Shown here piece after piece: positions 53,155-62,205 of a stretch of DNA of 64,000 bases. How positions within the stretch are numbered: the first letter of the stretch is position 1; each line of letters begins with the position of its first letter. The notes below the pieces were generated by a model, which was given only the letters and a program-made list of their open reading frames with translations, did no database searches and was not told where the DNA came from. The stretch is taken from NCBI GenBank assembly GCA_944327275.1, contig CALVHB010000011.1, positions 36,458 through 100,457 on the forward strand, written 5' to 3'. Made by a program: the position numbers and the translations under genes. Source of the DNA: Candidatus Gastranaerophilales bacterium (lineage in GTDB: Bacteria; Cyanobacteriota; Vampirovibrionia; Gastranaerophilales; Gastranaerophilaceae).

Positions 53155-53910
53155 TTACTTTATTTCAATTTCATCTAAAGAATTGACTACAAATTTGGAG
53201 GTATTTTGTAGGTCTACTTTTCCTATTTGTCCGGTTGCAACAAGTATTGTGTTCTCAATCCCAGCATTTTGTGCTGCTATAAAATCCATTGGAGCATCTC
53301 CAATCATAATTGAACTTTCAGGATTCGAGTTAGTTTTATTTAAGGCATATTTTACAGGAATTCCGCTTTCTTTAGTTTCTTTACAGGTTTCTCTTCCGAC
53401 AGAAACATCGAATAAACTTTCCCATCCAAAATGCTTTAGAGTTAAAATAGTTGACTCTATTGAATCTGAGGTAACTATACCTGTTTTAATGCCTTTTTCT
53501 TTTAATTTTTTAATAAAATTAATAGCTGATTCTATAGGTTTAGTATAAAGTACCATATCTTTATAAAATATGGTACTCACATCATCAAAAATTTTTTCAA
53601 GGTCTTTTTCAGAAATATCTATTCCCATGTTTTTTAAGTCTTTACAAAATATTTCTATTATTATTTGTCTTGAATATAAAGCAGTAATACCGTCTTTTAG
53701 CATTAATCCGGAATCTGGATTATATCCAAGTTTTAGACAAAGTTCTTTGAATAATTTCTGGGAAAGATCAAAACGTTTTATGATTTCATTAACTCTGAGT
53801 TCTGTCATTTTGCCCCAAAAATAATGTAAATCTATAAAGGTTCCATCTTTATCAAACAAAACTGTATCTATATTTCGAATATTCCAATTCCCGCTAGAGA
53901 GGCTAATCAT
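53155..53910 (-). CDS. HAD-superfamily phosphatase
   Basis: 251 aa. HAD motif I is in LFDKDGTFIDL, motif II in IVTSDS, the lysine of motif III in SGIPVKYAL and motif IV in SIMIGDAPMDF. A helical cap (about 30-110) places it among subclass I phosphatases of the phosphoglycolate/beta-phosphoglucomutase type. The substrate cannot be told from the sequence. Its ATG overlaps the stop of the LdpA-like gene by one base, so the two form an operon. Confidence 0.85.
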   Translation of the reverse strand: MISLSSGNWNIRNIDTVLFDKDGTFIDLHYFWGKMTELRVNEIIKRFDLSQKLFKELCLKLGYNPDSGLMLKDGITALYSRQIIIEIFCKDLKNMGIDISEKDLEKIFDDVSTIFYKDMVLYTKPIESAINFIKKLKEKGIKTGIVTSDSIESTILTLKHFGWESLFDVSVGRETCKETKESGIPVKYALNKTNSNPESSIMIGDAPMDFIAAQNAGIENTILVATGQIGKVDLQNTSKFVVNSLDEIEIK

Positions 53911-54872
53911 TATTTCTCCTTCATTACAGTGTCAACAAGTGATTTTGCTATTTCAGCAGCTTTTGATAATTTATCGGGTTTATCTAATAAATTATCATCT
54001 TGCAGGTATTCTTTTACTATTTTTCTGGCATAAGACCCAACAGCCAAGCAGTGTGGGTGTACATCACAACTTGATGCAAGTTCAATTGATTTTGTATTTG
54101 TTCCACCAGACATCATGATGTAAGCTGGCATTTTTGCATTTTGGAATAATTGTGCGGTAGCTACCGCTTGGAGTGTAGTTCCAAATTCATCATTACTTCC
54201 ACTCATAGCAATTCCATCTGCTTGGATTATTGTTGTGTAAGGTTTTCTTATAGAAAGCATTTTACTTACTCTTTCCTTAAGCTTTTTATCTCCAAGTTCC
54301 GAACGGTCTAGAGAAATGCAAAGCATGCCATCAAAGTATTCATTAATTTGCAGCCATTTTTCCATTACATCTTTTTCATCAGTCGAAATGGCATGAAACT
54401 CAATGCAGTCAATTCCCTTTTCAATAATTTTTGGTAGAACTTCCTTGTAATCTTGTAATTGACTAATCATTTCTATAGCTTGCTTAGGACAATTACTAGC
54501 ACATTGTCCGCAGCCGATGCAACGCTCTTTTTTTACTTTGTATTTGTCTAATTCAATAATTGCATCATGTGGACAAATAAGTTTACATTTTCCACATTTT
54601 ACGCATTTTCCCTGATCAATTACAGCCTTTGTGATATGGGGATCTCCGTCAATACCGATACTTACGCACAAATATCTGTCTTCTTTTATTCCGGCTCTTT
54701 CTAGTCCTCTTTTTGCTGCATCAACAATTTCAGTCTTTGCACAAAGATCGAAAAAGTTGCAACCTGCAAGAGAGTATATTGTAACCAATTTTTCTACTTC
54801 TTGAGCATCTTCATTTCCAGCTCCACAGACTAATTTAAAGCATTTTTTATTATCAAGTAAATCTTTAAGCAT
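53910..54872 (-). CDS. LdpA-like protein with two [4Fe-4S] clusters
   Basis: 320 aa. The N-terminal KLVCGAGNEDAQEVEKLVTIYSLAGCNFFDLCA and the two ferredoxin motifs CVKCGKCKLICPHDA and CIGCGQCASNCPKQA match the order of cyanobacterial LdpA, a redox-sensing Fe-S protein that feeds the circadian clock. The C-terminal half (about 150-320) is a TIM-barrel-like domain with GGTNTKSIELASSCDVH. A clock role is not expected in an organism without known Kai proteins here. ATG 54872 is chosen: GGGAG lies 8 nt upstream; in-frame ATGs at 54878 and 54887 are less well spaced. Confidence 0.8.
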   Translation of the reverse strand: MLKDLLDNKKCFKLVCGAGNEDAQEVEKLVTIYSLAGCNFFDLCAKTEIVDAAKRGLERAGIKEDRYLCVSIGIDGDPHITKAVIDQGKCVKCGKCKLICPHDAIIELDKYKVKKERCIGCGQCASNCPKQAIEMISQLQDYKEVLPKIIEKGIDCIEFHAISTDEKDVMEKWLQINEYFDGMLCISLDRSELGDKKLKERVSKMLSIRKPYTTIIQADGIAMSGSNDEFGTTLQAVATAQLFQNAKMPAYIMMSGGTNTKSIELASSCDVHPHCLAVGSYARKIVKEYLQDDNLLDKPDKLSKAAEIAKSLVDTVMKEK

Positions 54873-54952
54873 ATTCATATCTCCCATTTTCTTCTGTTTA
54901 CACAGAAATGTTATAATAAAAAAAAAAAAATTCAAAAATCAATCTTAAACAC

Positions 54953-54988
54953 AAAAAAGATAAAGAAAACATTTTCCTTATCTTTTTT
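54953..54988 (-). terminator. Terminator of the 55014-55924 pair
   Basis: AAAAAAGATAA (54953-54963) pairs with TTATCTTTTTT (54978-54988), extended by GAAAA/TTTTC inside. The A-run becomes the U-tract on the minus-strand transcript. Confidence 0.7.
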
Positions 54989-55013
54989 TGATTTATTCTT
55001 ATAATTCCATAAT

Positions 55014-55448
55014 TTAATCAATTTCTGCAAATGTAAATCCATTTGAATTTTTGTCAAATGATATCGAATATTTTTTATTCGGTTCAACATTTACTTCTAT
55101 TTTTTGAGGGTCATATGATGTTCTTACCCATTTGTGTAATATTCCTGGTCTTTGAGTTTCATATTGCAGTTCCAATATGTTTTTTCCAGGTAAAAGATAA
55201 TGTCCTCTTTGCCCTAAACCTGTCATAATTTGTTCTCTGGGTTCTCCGTTAATTGATAGGCAAGTTAATGTGTTGATAAATCCCAACGGATGAAATTGTC
55301 TATCTTTTATTACCATTATAGATGCCTCTGGATTTTCATTTTCAAATCTTTTCTTAGACATTGAATGTATATACATAGCAATACCTTGATAAATGAAACT
55401 AAAAAGTATAAGTCCCCCTACAATTAGAATATACTGACTAGAAATCAT
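55014..55448 (-). CDS. Hypothetical single-pass membrane protein
   Basis: 144 aa. One hydrophobic helix at residues 7-27 (ILIVGGLILFSFIYQGIAMYI) with the rest outside or inside the membrane and beta-rich (HYLLPGKNILELQYET, KIEVNVEPNKKYSISFDK). GGAGG is 6-7 nt before ATG. It follows the 153-residue membrane protein by 14 nt. No family is recognised. Confidence 0.6.
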   Translation of the reverse strand: MISSQYILIVGGLILFSFIYQGIAMYIHSMSKKRFENENPEASIMVIKDRQFHPLGFINTLTCLSINGEPREQIMTGLGQRGHYLLPGKNILELQYETQRPGILHKWVRTSYDPQKIEVNVEPNKKYSISFDKNSNGFTFAEID

Positions 55449-55462
55449 TTTTAACCTCCTTA

Positions 55463-55924
55463 TTATTTTTTTATAGTTTCTACCTTTATAGGTTCAGTAT
55501 CAGTTCCTTTGGCTCCAAGTATATTAAGAATTTCTTCGTAATCTTCGTGACTAAAATTGGATGCATCAATGTATTCTTCCATATTGTTTTCTTTGTCCAC
55601 GTAGTATATATCCTGATCTTCTACATTTTTTGTAGGCCAATACATAGAATATTCTGACCAATTATATTTTTCAATATTGTAAATCCGGACAGCTTTTCCG
55701 AATCGTTTAACCACAAGTTTTTTATCGTCACTGATTATGATTGAGATATTATCAATGTAAAAATTTTTGAAAAAGAACCCTAAAATTGTCACAGCTCCGA
55801 CAGTACCAGCTATCAAGAAATTATTGGTTATAAAACTTGTAAGGTTATATAAAAAATAGCCAGTACAGATTCCAAAAACACTCCATAATAATTTTGTCGC
55901 TACTCTGCTTTTAAATTCTTTCAT
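55463..55924 (-). CDS. Hypothetical two-helix membrane protein, PH-domain-like C-terminus
   Basis: 153 aa. Two hydrophobic helices near residues 13-30 and 34-52, then a beta-rich segment (NISIIISDDKKLVVKRFGKAVRIYNIEKYNWSEYSMYW) like bacterial PH domains that follow membrane helices. It pairs with the next gene in one operon. The function is not known. Confidence 0.55.
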   Translation of the reverse strand: MKEFKSRVATKLLWSVFGICTGYFLYNLTSFITNNFLIAGTVGAVTILGFFFKNFYIDNISIIISDDKKLVVKRFGKAVRIYNIEKYNWSEYSMYWPTKNVEDQDIYYVDKENNMEEYIDASNFSHEDYEEILNILGAKGTDTEPIKVETIKK

Positions 55925-56024
55925 ATAACCTCCAGATAATAAATGTCATGCAAAAAACTAATACTTAATATACTATATTATATGGTTTAACAAAAATAAA
56001 AATATTAAACTTTCTAATTTTTGC

Positions 56025-56771
56025 TTAATTCTCTTTACAAGATTTATTGCCGTTGTTCCAATCAACTTCACAATGGAGATAATCAAGATTTTCCCTATAA
56101 AGGACCCAAGCGGTGCAAGCCGTTCCGTTTTCATAATCCCCATAGGCTTGTCCAAACTCTCTTGAGCTGTTGCAATAGCGAGATACAGATAAGCTGTCAA
56201 ATGTTGTACCTACAGGATATAAGCCCTGTTTTGTTAAATAAAAAGTAAAGATATCCTTTCCTGAAATATTTGGCTTATTGGTTGCGTTAATATCTACTAT
56301 TACAGCCCCACAAACGCTTTGTAAAGCTGGAGTGGAACCGTATCTCCAATTGCATTGAGCATTCCAACGTCTGAAAATTACAGTGGTTCCGTCTGCAATT
56401 TTTATACTTGCATAACTGGCTGTATCTGCATAGACTTTTGTACAGCTTTTAACAACTTCTGTCATATTTAATCTTGTACAATCTTTTACAACATTGAGAT
56501 AAGGTATAAATTTTCTGGCAGTTAGTATATGGCTTGTAGAATTGTACATTCCAGTAGCTTCCCATCCGTCGGGAGTCCCAAAGTCCTGCTCTGCTCTCAA
56601 GTATGCTTGTTGAAGTGTAGAATATGCCTTTTTTACTCTTGTTACAGTTTTCTTTTCGTTTTGATTTGAAATAACAGAAGGCATTGTTAATGAGGCTACA
56701 ACTCCTATTATTCCTAATGTAATAAGGACTTCAGCTAATGTAAACGCTTTAAAATTTTTCATCTCTAACAT
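56025..56771 (-). CDS. Prepilin-like protein with Ala at the processing site
   Basis: 248 aa. Leader MLEMKNFKA precedes FTLAEVLITLGIIGVVASLTMP, the N-methylated pilin helix with Glu at +5. The residue before the cut is Ala, not the usual Gly, which prepilin peptidases tolerate less well. The large C-terminal domain has eight cysteines and likely disulfides. ATG 56771 is preferred (GGAGAG 8 nt upstream); an internal ATG at 56762 would shorten the leader to six residues. Its helix is nearly identical to that of the protein at 15880, but the C-terminal domain is unrelated. Confidence 0.82.
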   Translation of the reverse strand: MLEMKNFKAFTLAEVLITLGIIGVVASLTMPSVISNQNEKKTVTRVKKAYSTLQQAYLRAEQDFGTPDGWEATGMYNSTSHILTARKFIPYLNVVKDCTRLNMTEVVKSCTKVYADTASYASIKIADGTTVIFRRWNAQCNWRYGSTPALQSVCGAVIVDINATNKPNISGKDIFTFYLTKQGLYPVGTTFDSLSVSRYCNSSREFGQAYGDYENGTACTAWVLYRENLDYLHCEVDWNNGNKSCKEN

Positions 56772-56967
56772 AATATAAACTCTCCAAATATCTGAATGTT
56801 TATTCATTATAATATAAAATTCTTAAATAATCATTTTTTAGCAAAAATTTTATAATTTAGTAATATTAAATTTTAGACAAACTTTCAATATAAATATTTG
56901 TAAAGTGTTGTAATTACAATAAATATTGAAAGTAGCTGAACATCTCATGAAATAAGACATCTTTCTA

Positions 56968-56996
56968 TTGACAATTTGCTACATATGTAGTAGATT
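56968..56996 (+). promoter_or_regulatory. Promoter of the AAA+ gene with a CopY/BlaI-like operator
   Basis: TTGACA (56968-56973), 17 bp, TAGATT (56991-56996). The spacer contains the perfect palindrome CTACATATGTAG (56979-56990), which includes the TACA-N2-TGTA core bound by CopY/BlaI/MecI-type repressors. No repressor gene of that family was seen in the window. Confidence 0.6.
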
Positions 56997-57061
56997 AAAA
57001 TAATATTGAGGATATTTGCTCAAGTTTATGTGTGTAGAGTTAGTTAAAGGAGGTCGAAATT

Positions 57062-58570
57062 ATGAGAATCCCTGTTGTACAAAATTTTAATTGTAATAGT
57101 TACACTAAAACTAATGCTAACAATAGTATTCATCGTTCTAATCTGTTAACTAATTCTATGCTTCCTAAGTTTGGTTTAAATTACAAGAATGATTTAAAAA
57201 ATGGTGATGTTATATCTTTCACAGGAGTGCAACCAAAACTTGGAGCCATTGTTAAAGTTGCTCCCTTAGAAGATAGATTAGCATCAATTTTTCAAGTTAC
57301 AAATATTGGAGATTTAGTAGTTGCAGGACCATCTTTGAAAGAGGTTCAAAAATCTCTAAGAGATAGTGTAGATGTATTTAGTGACGTGATAAAAAAGATG
57401 TTTTTTGTAAAAGATTCTTCTTTAGATGGAACTATGGCTTTTTTGAGGAATGGTAATTATGAAAATGAGTTTGTAAATGTTAATAAATTCAATATTGAGT
57501 TAAATTCTTCATTAGGGAATTATATAATGAAACCAAAAGATACTTTTTATCTTGAAAATGGTGATACATTATCTTTAGGGCAAACAAAGTTGAAATTTAA
57601 AAAAGAACCTGATGTCGATTTAAGTTTGGTAAGAGATAAGTTTGCACAAGTATTTGATTTTAGTGACATTGTTCAACCAGCAATAGAAAAAGAAAATAAG
57701 AAATCTTTTAAGTTGTTGTTAAAAAATGATAAAACTTCTCAAAGAACATTATCTTTTAAAGATGTTGGAGGTCAGGATAACGTTATAAGTGAATTGAAAA
57801 AAGGGATATTATATCCGATAAAATATCCTGAAGCCTATGAAAATCACATTTTAAATAAAGGTTTTATCCTTTCTGGTCCTCCTGGAACAGGTAAGACTTT
57901 AATTGCAGAAGCTTTAGCCAATGAGTCAGATGCTTATTATAAAAAACTAAACGGCTTGGAATTGGAGTCAAAGTGGGTTGGAGAGTCTGAAGACAATCTA
58001 AGAAATTTATTTAAAGAAGCTATTGATAATCAACCAAGTGTGATATTTTTTGATGAATTTGATGCAATAGCAAGAAAAAGAGGTGGGCATGATGTCTATG
58101 GAGATAAATTTGTCAATCAGTTTTTAACATTAATGAGTGATATTGAAAAAAATGGAGATTCTGTCTATGTAATTGCAGCTACAAATAAGCTTGATGCATT
58201 GGATAGTGCTATTACTCGTTCCGGCAGATTTGGAAAACATATTGAAGTTCCGGCTCCAGATTTGTCAGGAGTGAAACAAATTTTAGATATACATACTGCA
58301 AGAAAACCTTTAGCTGATGATGTTGATAAGGAAAAGCTTGCTAATAAATTGTTTGATTTAAAATCTACCGGAGCAGATATCGCCCATATTGTTAATTCTG
58401 CTCACGGTCAGGCTTTTGAAAGACTCGGTGTGTATGAAAAAATGGAAAATGGGACTTTTACAAAAGCAGATGCAGAAGGAATAAAAATTTCTCAAGAGGA
58501 TTTTGAAAGGGCTATGGCAGATTTTTCAAAAAAACTAAATGTAAGAAGACCGATTGGTTATAAGAATTAA
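57062..58570 (+). CDS. AAA+ ATPase (Cdc48/FtsH-like module) with a novel N-terminal region
   Basis: 502 aa. The C-terminal ATPase has Walker A GPPGTGKT (272-279), a KWVGESE pore loop (305-311), Walker B VIFFDEFD (DE at 331-332), sensor 1 IAATN (about 371-375) and Arg fingers in TRSGRFGKH. The layout suggests a hexameric unfoldase without a visible protease domain. Residues 145-180 (SLGNYIMKPKDTFYLENGDT and LGQTKLKF) look like a degenerate FHA fold, which is uncertain. The N-terminus has SFTGVQPKLG, a motif seen in other lineage-specific proteins here. AAAGGAGG lies 6-7 nt before ATG. The substrate is unknown. Confidence 0.85.
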   Translation: MRIPVVQNFNCNSYTKTNANNSIHRSNLLTNSMLPKFGLNYKNDLKNGDVISFTGVQPKLGAIVKVAPLEDRLASIFQVTNIGDLVVAGPSLKEVQKSLRDSVDVFSDVIKKMFFVKDSSLDGTMAFLRNGNYENEFVNVNKFNIELNSSLGNYIMKPKDTFYLENGDTLSLGQTKLKFKKEPDVDLSLVRDKFAQVFDFSDIVQPAIEKENKKSFKLLLKNDKTSQRTLSFKDVGGQDNVISELKKGILYPIKYPEAYENHILNKGFILSGPPGTGKTLIAEALANESDAYYKKLNGLELESKWVGESEDNLRNLFKEAIDNQPSVIFFDEFDAIARKRGGHDVYGDKFVNQFLTLMSDIEKNGDSVYVIAATNKLDALDSAITRSGRFGKHIEVPAPDLSGVKQILDIHTARKPLADDVDKEKLANKLFDLKSTGADIAHIVNSAHGQAFERLGVYEKMENGTFTKADAEGIKISQEDFERAMADFSKKLNVRRPIGYKN

Positions 58571-58601
58571 ATTATAAAAGGGAAAGTTTTTAAGTTAAGT
58601 G

Positions 58602-58635
58602 AAAAGGATAAGGATTGAAATTGTCTTATCCTTTT
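58602..58635 (+). terminator. Terminator of the AAA+ gene
   Basis: AAAAGGATAAG (58602-58612) pairs with CTTATCCTTTT (58625-58635) across a 12-nt loop, followed by T. Confidence 0.7.
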
Positions 58636-58749
58636 TGATTTATTTGTTGTCTTTTATTCTAGTGATTCTTCTATTTCCATGCTATTATATTTAAATCGAG
58701 AGTATATGATGATTTACTTAAATAAAATCAATTAATTCATTGGAGTGTT

Positions 58750-60426
58750 ATGGATTACAAGAGTTCAGTAGAAAAACATGATGTTATATCTTTTGATATA
58801 TTTGATACATTGTTGTTAAGACCGTTTGTTAATGCATCTGATTTATTTAGATATATTGAGACAGTGTATAATGTAAAAGATTTTTCTAAAATAAGGGTTG
58901 CCGCAGAAAAGCAAGCTAGAAAAAAGTATAAAAATACCCCAATTGAAGATATAACTATAGATGAGATATATTCTTGTATGCCTAAAGATTTGTTATATCT
59001 TATGGACATAGAGATAGATTTAGAGATTAACCAGACAATGCCTAATCCGGAAATCCTTGAGGTGTTTTCTTATGCAAAGAAGTTGAATAAGAAAGTTATT
59101 ATTGTAAGTGATATGTATTTCCCGAAATCTATTATTGAAAGGTTTCTAAGTAAAAATGGTATTGAGGGGTATGATAACCTTTTTGTATCAGCAGATTACA
59201 AGAAATTAAAGCGATATGGAAGCTTATTTAAAACAGTTATAGAAGAATTAAATGTAGATCCAAGAAAAATTCTTCATATCGGAGATAATGAAGTTGGGGA
59301 CTATCAACAGCCGTTAAAAAATAATATGGATGCAATTTTATATAAAAGGGTTTTTGACCGTTTCTTGACGGAATTTCCTGGTATTAAGTACCTATTGAAA
59401 AAATATAAGAATAATCTTTTATTGTCTTCAATTCTAATGTTATCGGCAATTCACTATAATAAAACCAAAAGTTATTGGGAACTTTTTGGTTATTTATATG
59501 CAGGGTTGTCAACTTTATCTTATGTGTATTGGATAAAAAATAGTATTGATAAAAAAGGTATAAAAGAAATCCTTTTTGTCGCAAGAGATGGCTATTTGTT
59601 GAATAAAATTTTTAGTATACTGTATAAAGGATATAAAACACATTATGTCTATGCTCCAAGGTCAATTTGCCTCTCTTGTACATTAAATATAGATTTTCAA
59701 GGGAAGTTCAAGAGAGATCATGCTATGTCTATTGTAGAAATTTATAATAGAAATAATGAAAATAAAATAGCTGTTGAAGATGTTCTTGATAGGAGTTCAG
59801 AACTTACAAAATTGCAAGAAAGAGAAGTTAGCAATTATGAAAAATATCTTTCTTTCTGTGATATCCAAAATGATAGGCTTGCAGTTGTAGATAGTGTTAG
59901 TCAATTCTTTTCTGCTTTAAAACTATTTTCAAAAGTTTTAAAGAATAGATCTATTAGCGGTTATTACTACCAAATACAAAAGAAAGCTAAAATAAATGAT
60001 TTGGATGTCAGCAGTTTTAAACCTATAAAAAAATATAGTAAAGATTTAAAATTGATTGAATTTATTATGTCCTCCCCAGAGCCACCTATATTGACTTTGA
60101 TTGATAATTCTCCAAAGTATAAAGAAATATCTCAAAGTGAGGAACAAAGGAGTTTAATATTTAAAGATATAGAGACTGGATGTATAGCTTGTGCAAGTCA
60201 AATGAATTATATATTCTCAAATTCTCTCCAAAAATACTTTACTAATGAGTTTGTAACGGATGTGCTAATTAATCTTGCATATAATCCAAGTGAAAAGGAT
60301 AAGGCTGAATTTAAAAAAGTAAAATTCGCTTATGATACTCAACACGCAAATTATTTGCCACTTTTTCCAAAGTGGTATAAAGAATCTTTTTCTTCTCGAT
60401 TACTAAAGTTAATTAAAAATAAGTAG
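58750..60426 (+). CDS. HAD-like protein of the COG5610 type (cell-surface polysaccharide associated)
   Basis: 558 aa. The N-terminal HAD domain has motif I VISFDIFDTLLLRP, motif II IVSDMYF, a lysine near KLKRYGSLF and motif IV HIGDNEVGDY. A large C-terminal region (about 210-558) of unknown fold follows. Proteins of this kind are often found in capsule or lipopolysaccharide gene clusters, and Ugd is also in the window (43548), but no glycosyltransferases are adjacent here. GGAG is 5-6 nt before ATG. The catalytic role is not known. Confidence 0.75.
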   Translation: MDYKSSVEKHDVISFDIFDTLLLRPFVNASDLFRYIETVYNVKDFSKIRVAAEKQARKKYKNTPIEDITIDEIYSCMPKDLLYLMDIEIDLEINQTMPNPEILEVFSYAKKLNKKVIIVSDMYFPKSIIERFLSKNGIEGYDNLFVSADYKKLKRYGSLFKTVIEELNVDPRKILHIGDNEVGDYQQPLKNNMDAILYKRVFDRFLTEFPGIKYLLKKYKNNLLLSSILMLSAIHYNKTKSYWELFGYLYAGLSTLSYVYWIKNSIDKKGIKEILFVARDGYLLNKIFSILYKGYKTHYVYAPRSICLSCTLNIDFQGKFKRDHAMSIVEIYNRNNENKIAVEDVLDRSSELTKLQEREVSNYEKYLSFCDIQNDRLAVVDSVSQFFSALKLFSKVLKNRSISGYYYQIQKKAKINDLDVSSFKPIKKYSKDLKLIEFIMSSPEPPILTLIDNSPKYKEISQSEEQRSLIFKDIETGCIACASQMNYIFSNSLQKYFTNEFVTDVLINLAYNPSEKDKAEFKKVKFAYDTQHANYLPLFPKWYKESFSSRLLKLIKNK

Positions 60427-60549
60427 GAGTTTTACTTGTTGTAAGACTGTATCTAATTGTAAATTTTTTTTATTAATATTAAATTTTTTTCAAAAATATC
60501 CGTTAATACAGCTTGTATAGTCAATGGTTATAAATAAAGGTTTTTGTTT

Positions 60550-62100
60550 ATGAGTAGTGAAATTCAAGCTAAGTTTAATGATTACCAAAGAAGATACCCT
60601 TTGTACAACAGGGATGCTATAGTTGATTTAATGGTGGAAGATGGTGTGATATCGCTTGAAGTTGCTAAAAGAATTAAGGCAAATGAAAGCCTATTTTTAA
60701 TAGAAAATAGTTTTCAAATAAATAAACAAAATGATGATTTCAGTATAACAGAAGCTTTGGGTGGAAGTTTTTCTAAAGTAAAGGAGCCTAAAAAAGAAAC
60801 TCCAAAAACTCAATTTAATCAAGAAATAGAAAAGACATTTCAATCAGATATTCAAGGGGACTGTTGGCTTTTATCTGATATTAATGCAATGAGTCAATCT
60901 AAATGGGGTAAAGAAGCTATTAAAAAATCAATTATTCCAGATAGCGAAGGAGGAGTAACTATACATTTTAAAGGGTCGCCTCTCCCACAGAAAAATTTTC
61001 ATATTACTGCTGAAGATATTCAAAACGCAAAAAATAGTGGTCGGTATTCTACCGGAGATGACGATATGTTAGCTTTAGAATTAGCTACCGAACAAGTAAT
61101 AAAAAAACTTGCGAAATCTGGGAATTACCAACGAATAAGTGATTTTGATAAAATTATAGGTTATGAATCATATTTAACCGGAATATATTTAGACAGAAAA
61201 TCGAATGAAACTCTTCATATTTCAACTTTAATAACAGGTGTTGACCGAACTCATGTTGATTTTACTGCTTGTGATGACAATAATAAACCATTATTAGAAA
61301 AAGAAAAAACTTTATTATACCTGTCTAAGAATCAAAAAGATAATGCAACAGTTTGTACCTTTTCCGGAATAAAAGATATGTTTGGTATAAGAGATGATAA
61401 TGATCAGGTACATGGGTTTCATGCGTATGCTATAAAGGAAATATCTTATGGAAAAGAAGTTGTTGTAATAGACCCTTATCACACTGATAAAGAAATAAAA
61501 TTGCCTTGGAAAAAATTCGTTGAAGATGTTGAGAGCTTGTATATATCTTCACAAAATGAAGATACTAAAAAACAAGTAGAAAACTATGCATTATCTGAAA
61601 ACTATGAACTTAAATATCAACAACATTTAAATATGTTAGCTGATGCTAGAGAAAATACTCTAAAAGAATTGGAGGAATTAAAAAATAAGCAAAAACTTCG
61701 TGATAATGAATTTAAATTAGAAGATTGCCTAAATAATTCATCTTGGGAATTGCTTGATATTGAAAATGGTTTTGCATATAACGGAATTTTGTCCACAATG
61801 AAGTCTATAGATAAGGATATTGTACTGCAAGTTTTGGATATGAAACCAAACTTGATAGAAAAATTGGATAAATATCAGTCCGGTTTAGGAAGTGGAAACA
61901 GAAAAAAAGCTCTAATAAGCCCTATTATAGATGCATTGGTCGAAAAAGCAAAAGAATCCAATGTTCAAGCAGATAAAATAGATACTTTTAAAAAGAATTG
62001 TTATAAAGAGTTAGATGCTATATTCTACACAGATGAAAAAGTAATAATATCTGAAGTTGAGAAAATAAGAAAATTAATAGAATTGCAATCGAAACCATAA
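60550..62100 (+). CDS. Calpain-like cysteine peptidase
   Basis: 516 aa. C105 in DIQGDCWLLSDINAMS matches the calpain catalytic block (QGxCWLLA), H291 in GFHAYAIKEI matches the histidine block (HAYSV), and LALELATEQVIKKLAKSGNYQ resembles the conserved EKAYAK segment before LTG. The usual catalytic Asn (NPWG) appears replaced by Asp (VVIDPYHTD, D308), which may lower or change activity. No signal peptide is present, so secretion as an effector is only possible, not shown. AAAGG lies 9-10 nt before ATG 60550; an upstream TTG at 60544 adds two residues. Confidence 0.7.
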   Translation: MSSEIQAKFNDYQRRYPLYNRDAIVDLMVEDGVISLEVAKRIKANESLFLIENSFQINKQNDDFSITEALGGSFSKVKEPKKETPKTQFNQEIEKTFQSDIQGDCWLLSDINAMSQSKWGKEAIKKSIIPDSEGGVTIHFKGSPLPQKNFHITAEDIQNAKNSGRYSTGDDDMLALELATEQVIKKLAKSGNYQRISDFDKIIGYESYLTGIYLDRKSNETLHISTLITGVDRTHVDFTACDDNNKPLLEKEKTLLYLSKNQKDNATVCTFSGIKDMFGIRDDNDQVHGFHAYAIKEISYGKEVVVIDPYHTDKEIKLPWKKFVEDVESLYISSQNEDTKKQVENYALSENYELKYQQHLNMLADARENTLKELEELKNKQKLRDNEFKLEDCLNNSSWELLDIENGFAYNGILSTMKSIDKDIVLQVLDMKPNLIEKLDKYQSGLGSGNRKKALISPIIDALVEKAKESNVQADKIDTFKKNCYKELDAIFYTDEKVIISEVEKIRKLIELQSKP

Positions 62101-62205
62101 TATTTTTTTATAATAGTGAAACTTTACATTTTGTAATAACGAAGCAATTTTGTATTGAATAAATACTTTATGTAAATATCAAGGGGAATTAATAGGGGAA
62201 AATTT

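Noticed and set aside
53910..54872. Calling the LdpA-like protein a clock component
   Set aside because: Only domain order supports the similarity; nothing in the window supports a circadian clock, so the name is kept as LdpA-like.
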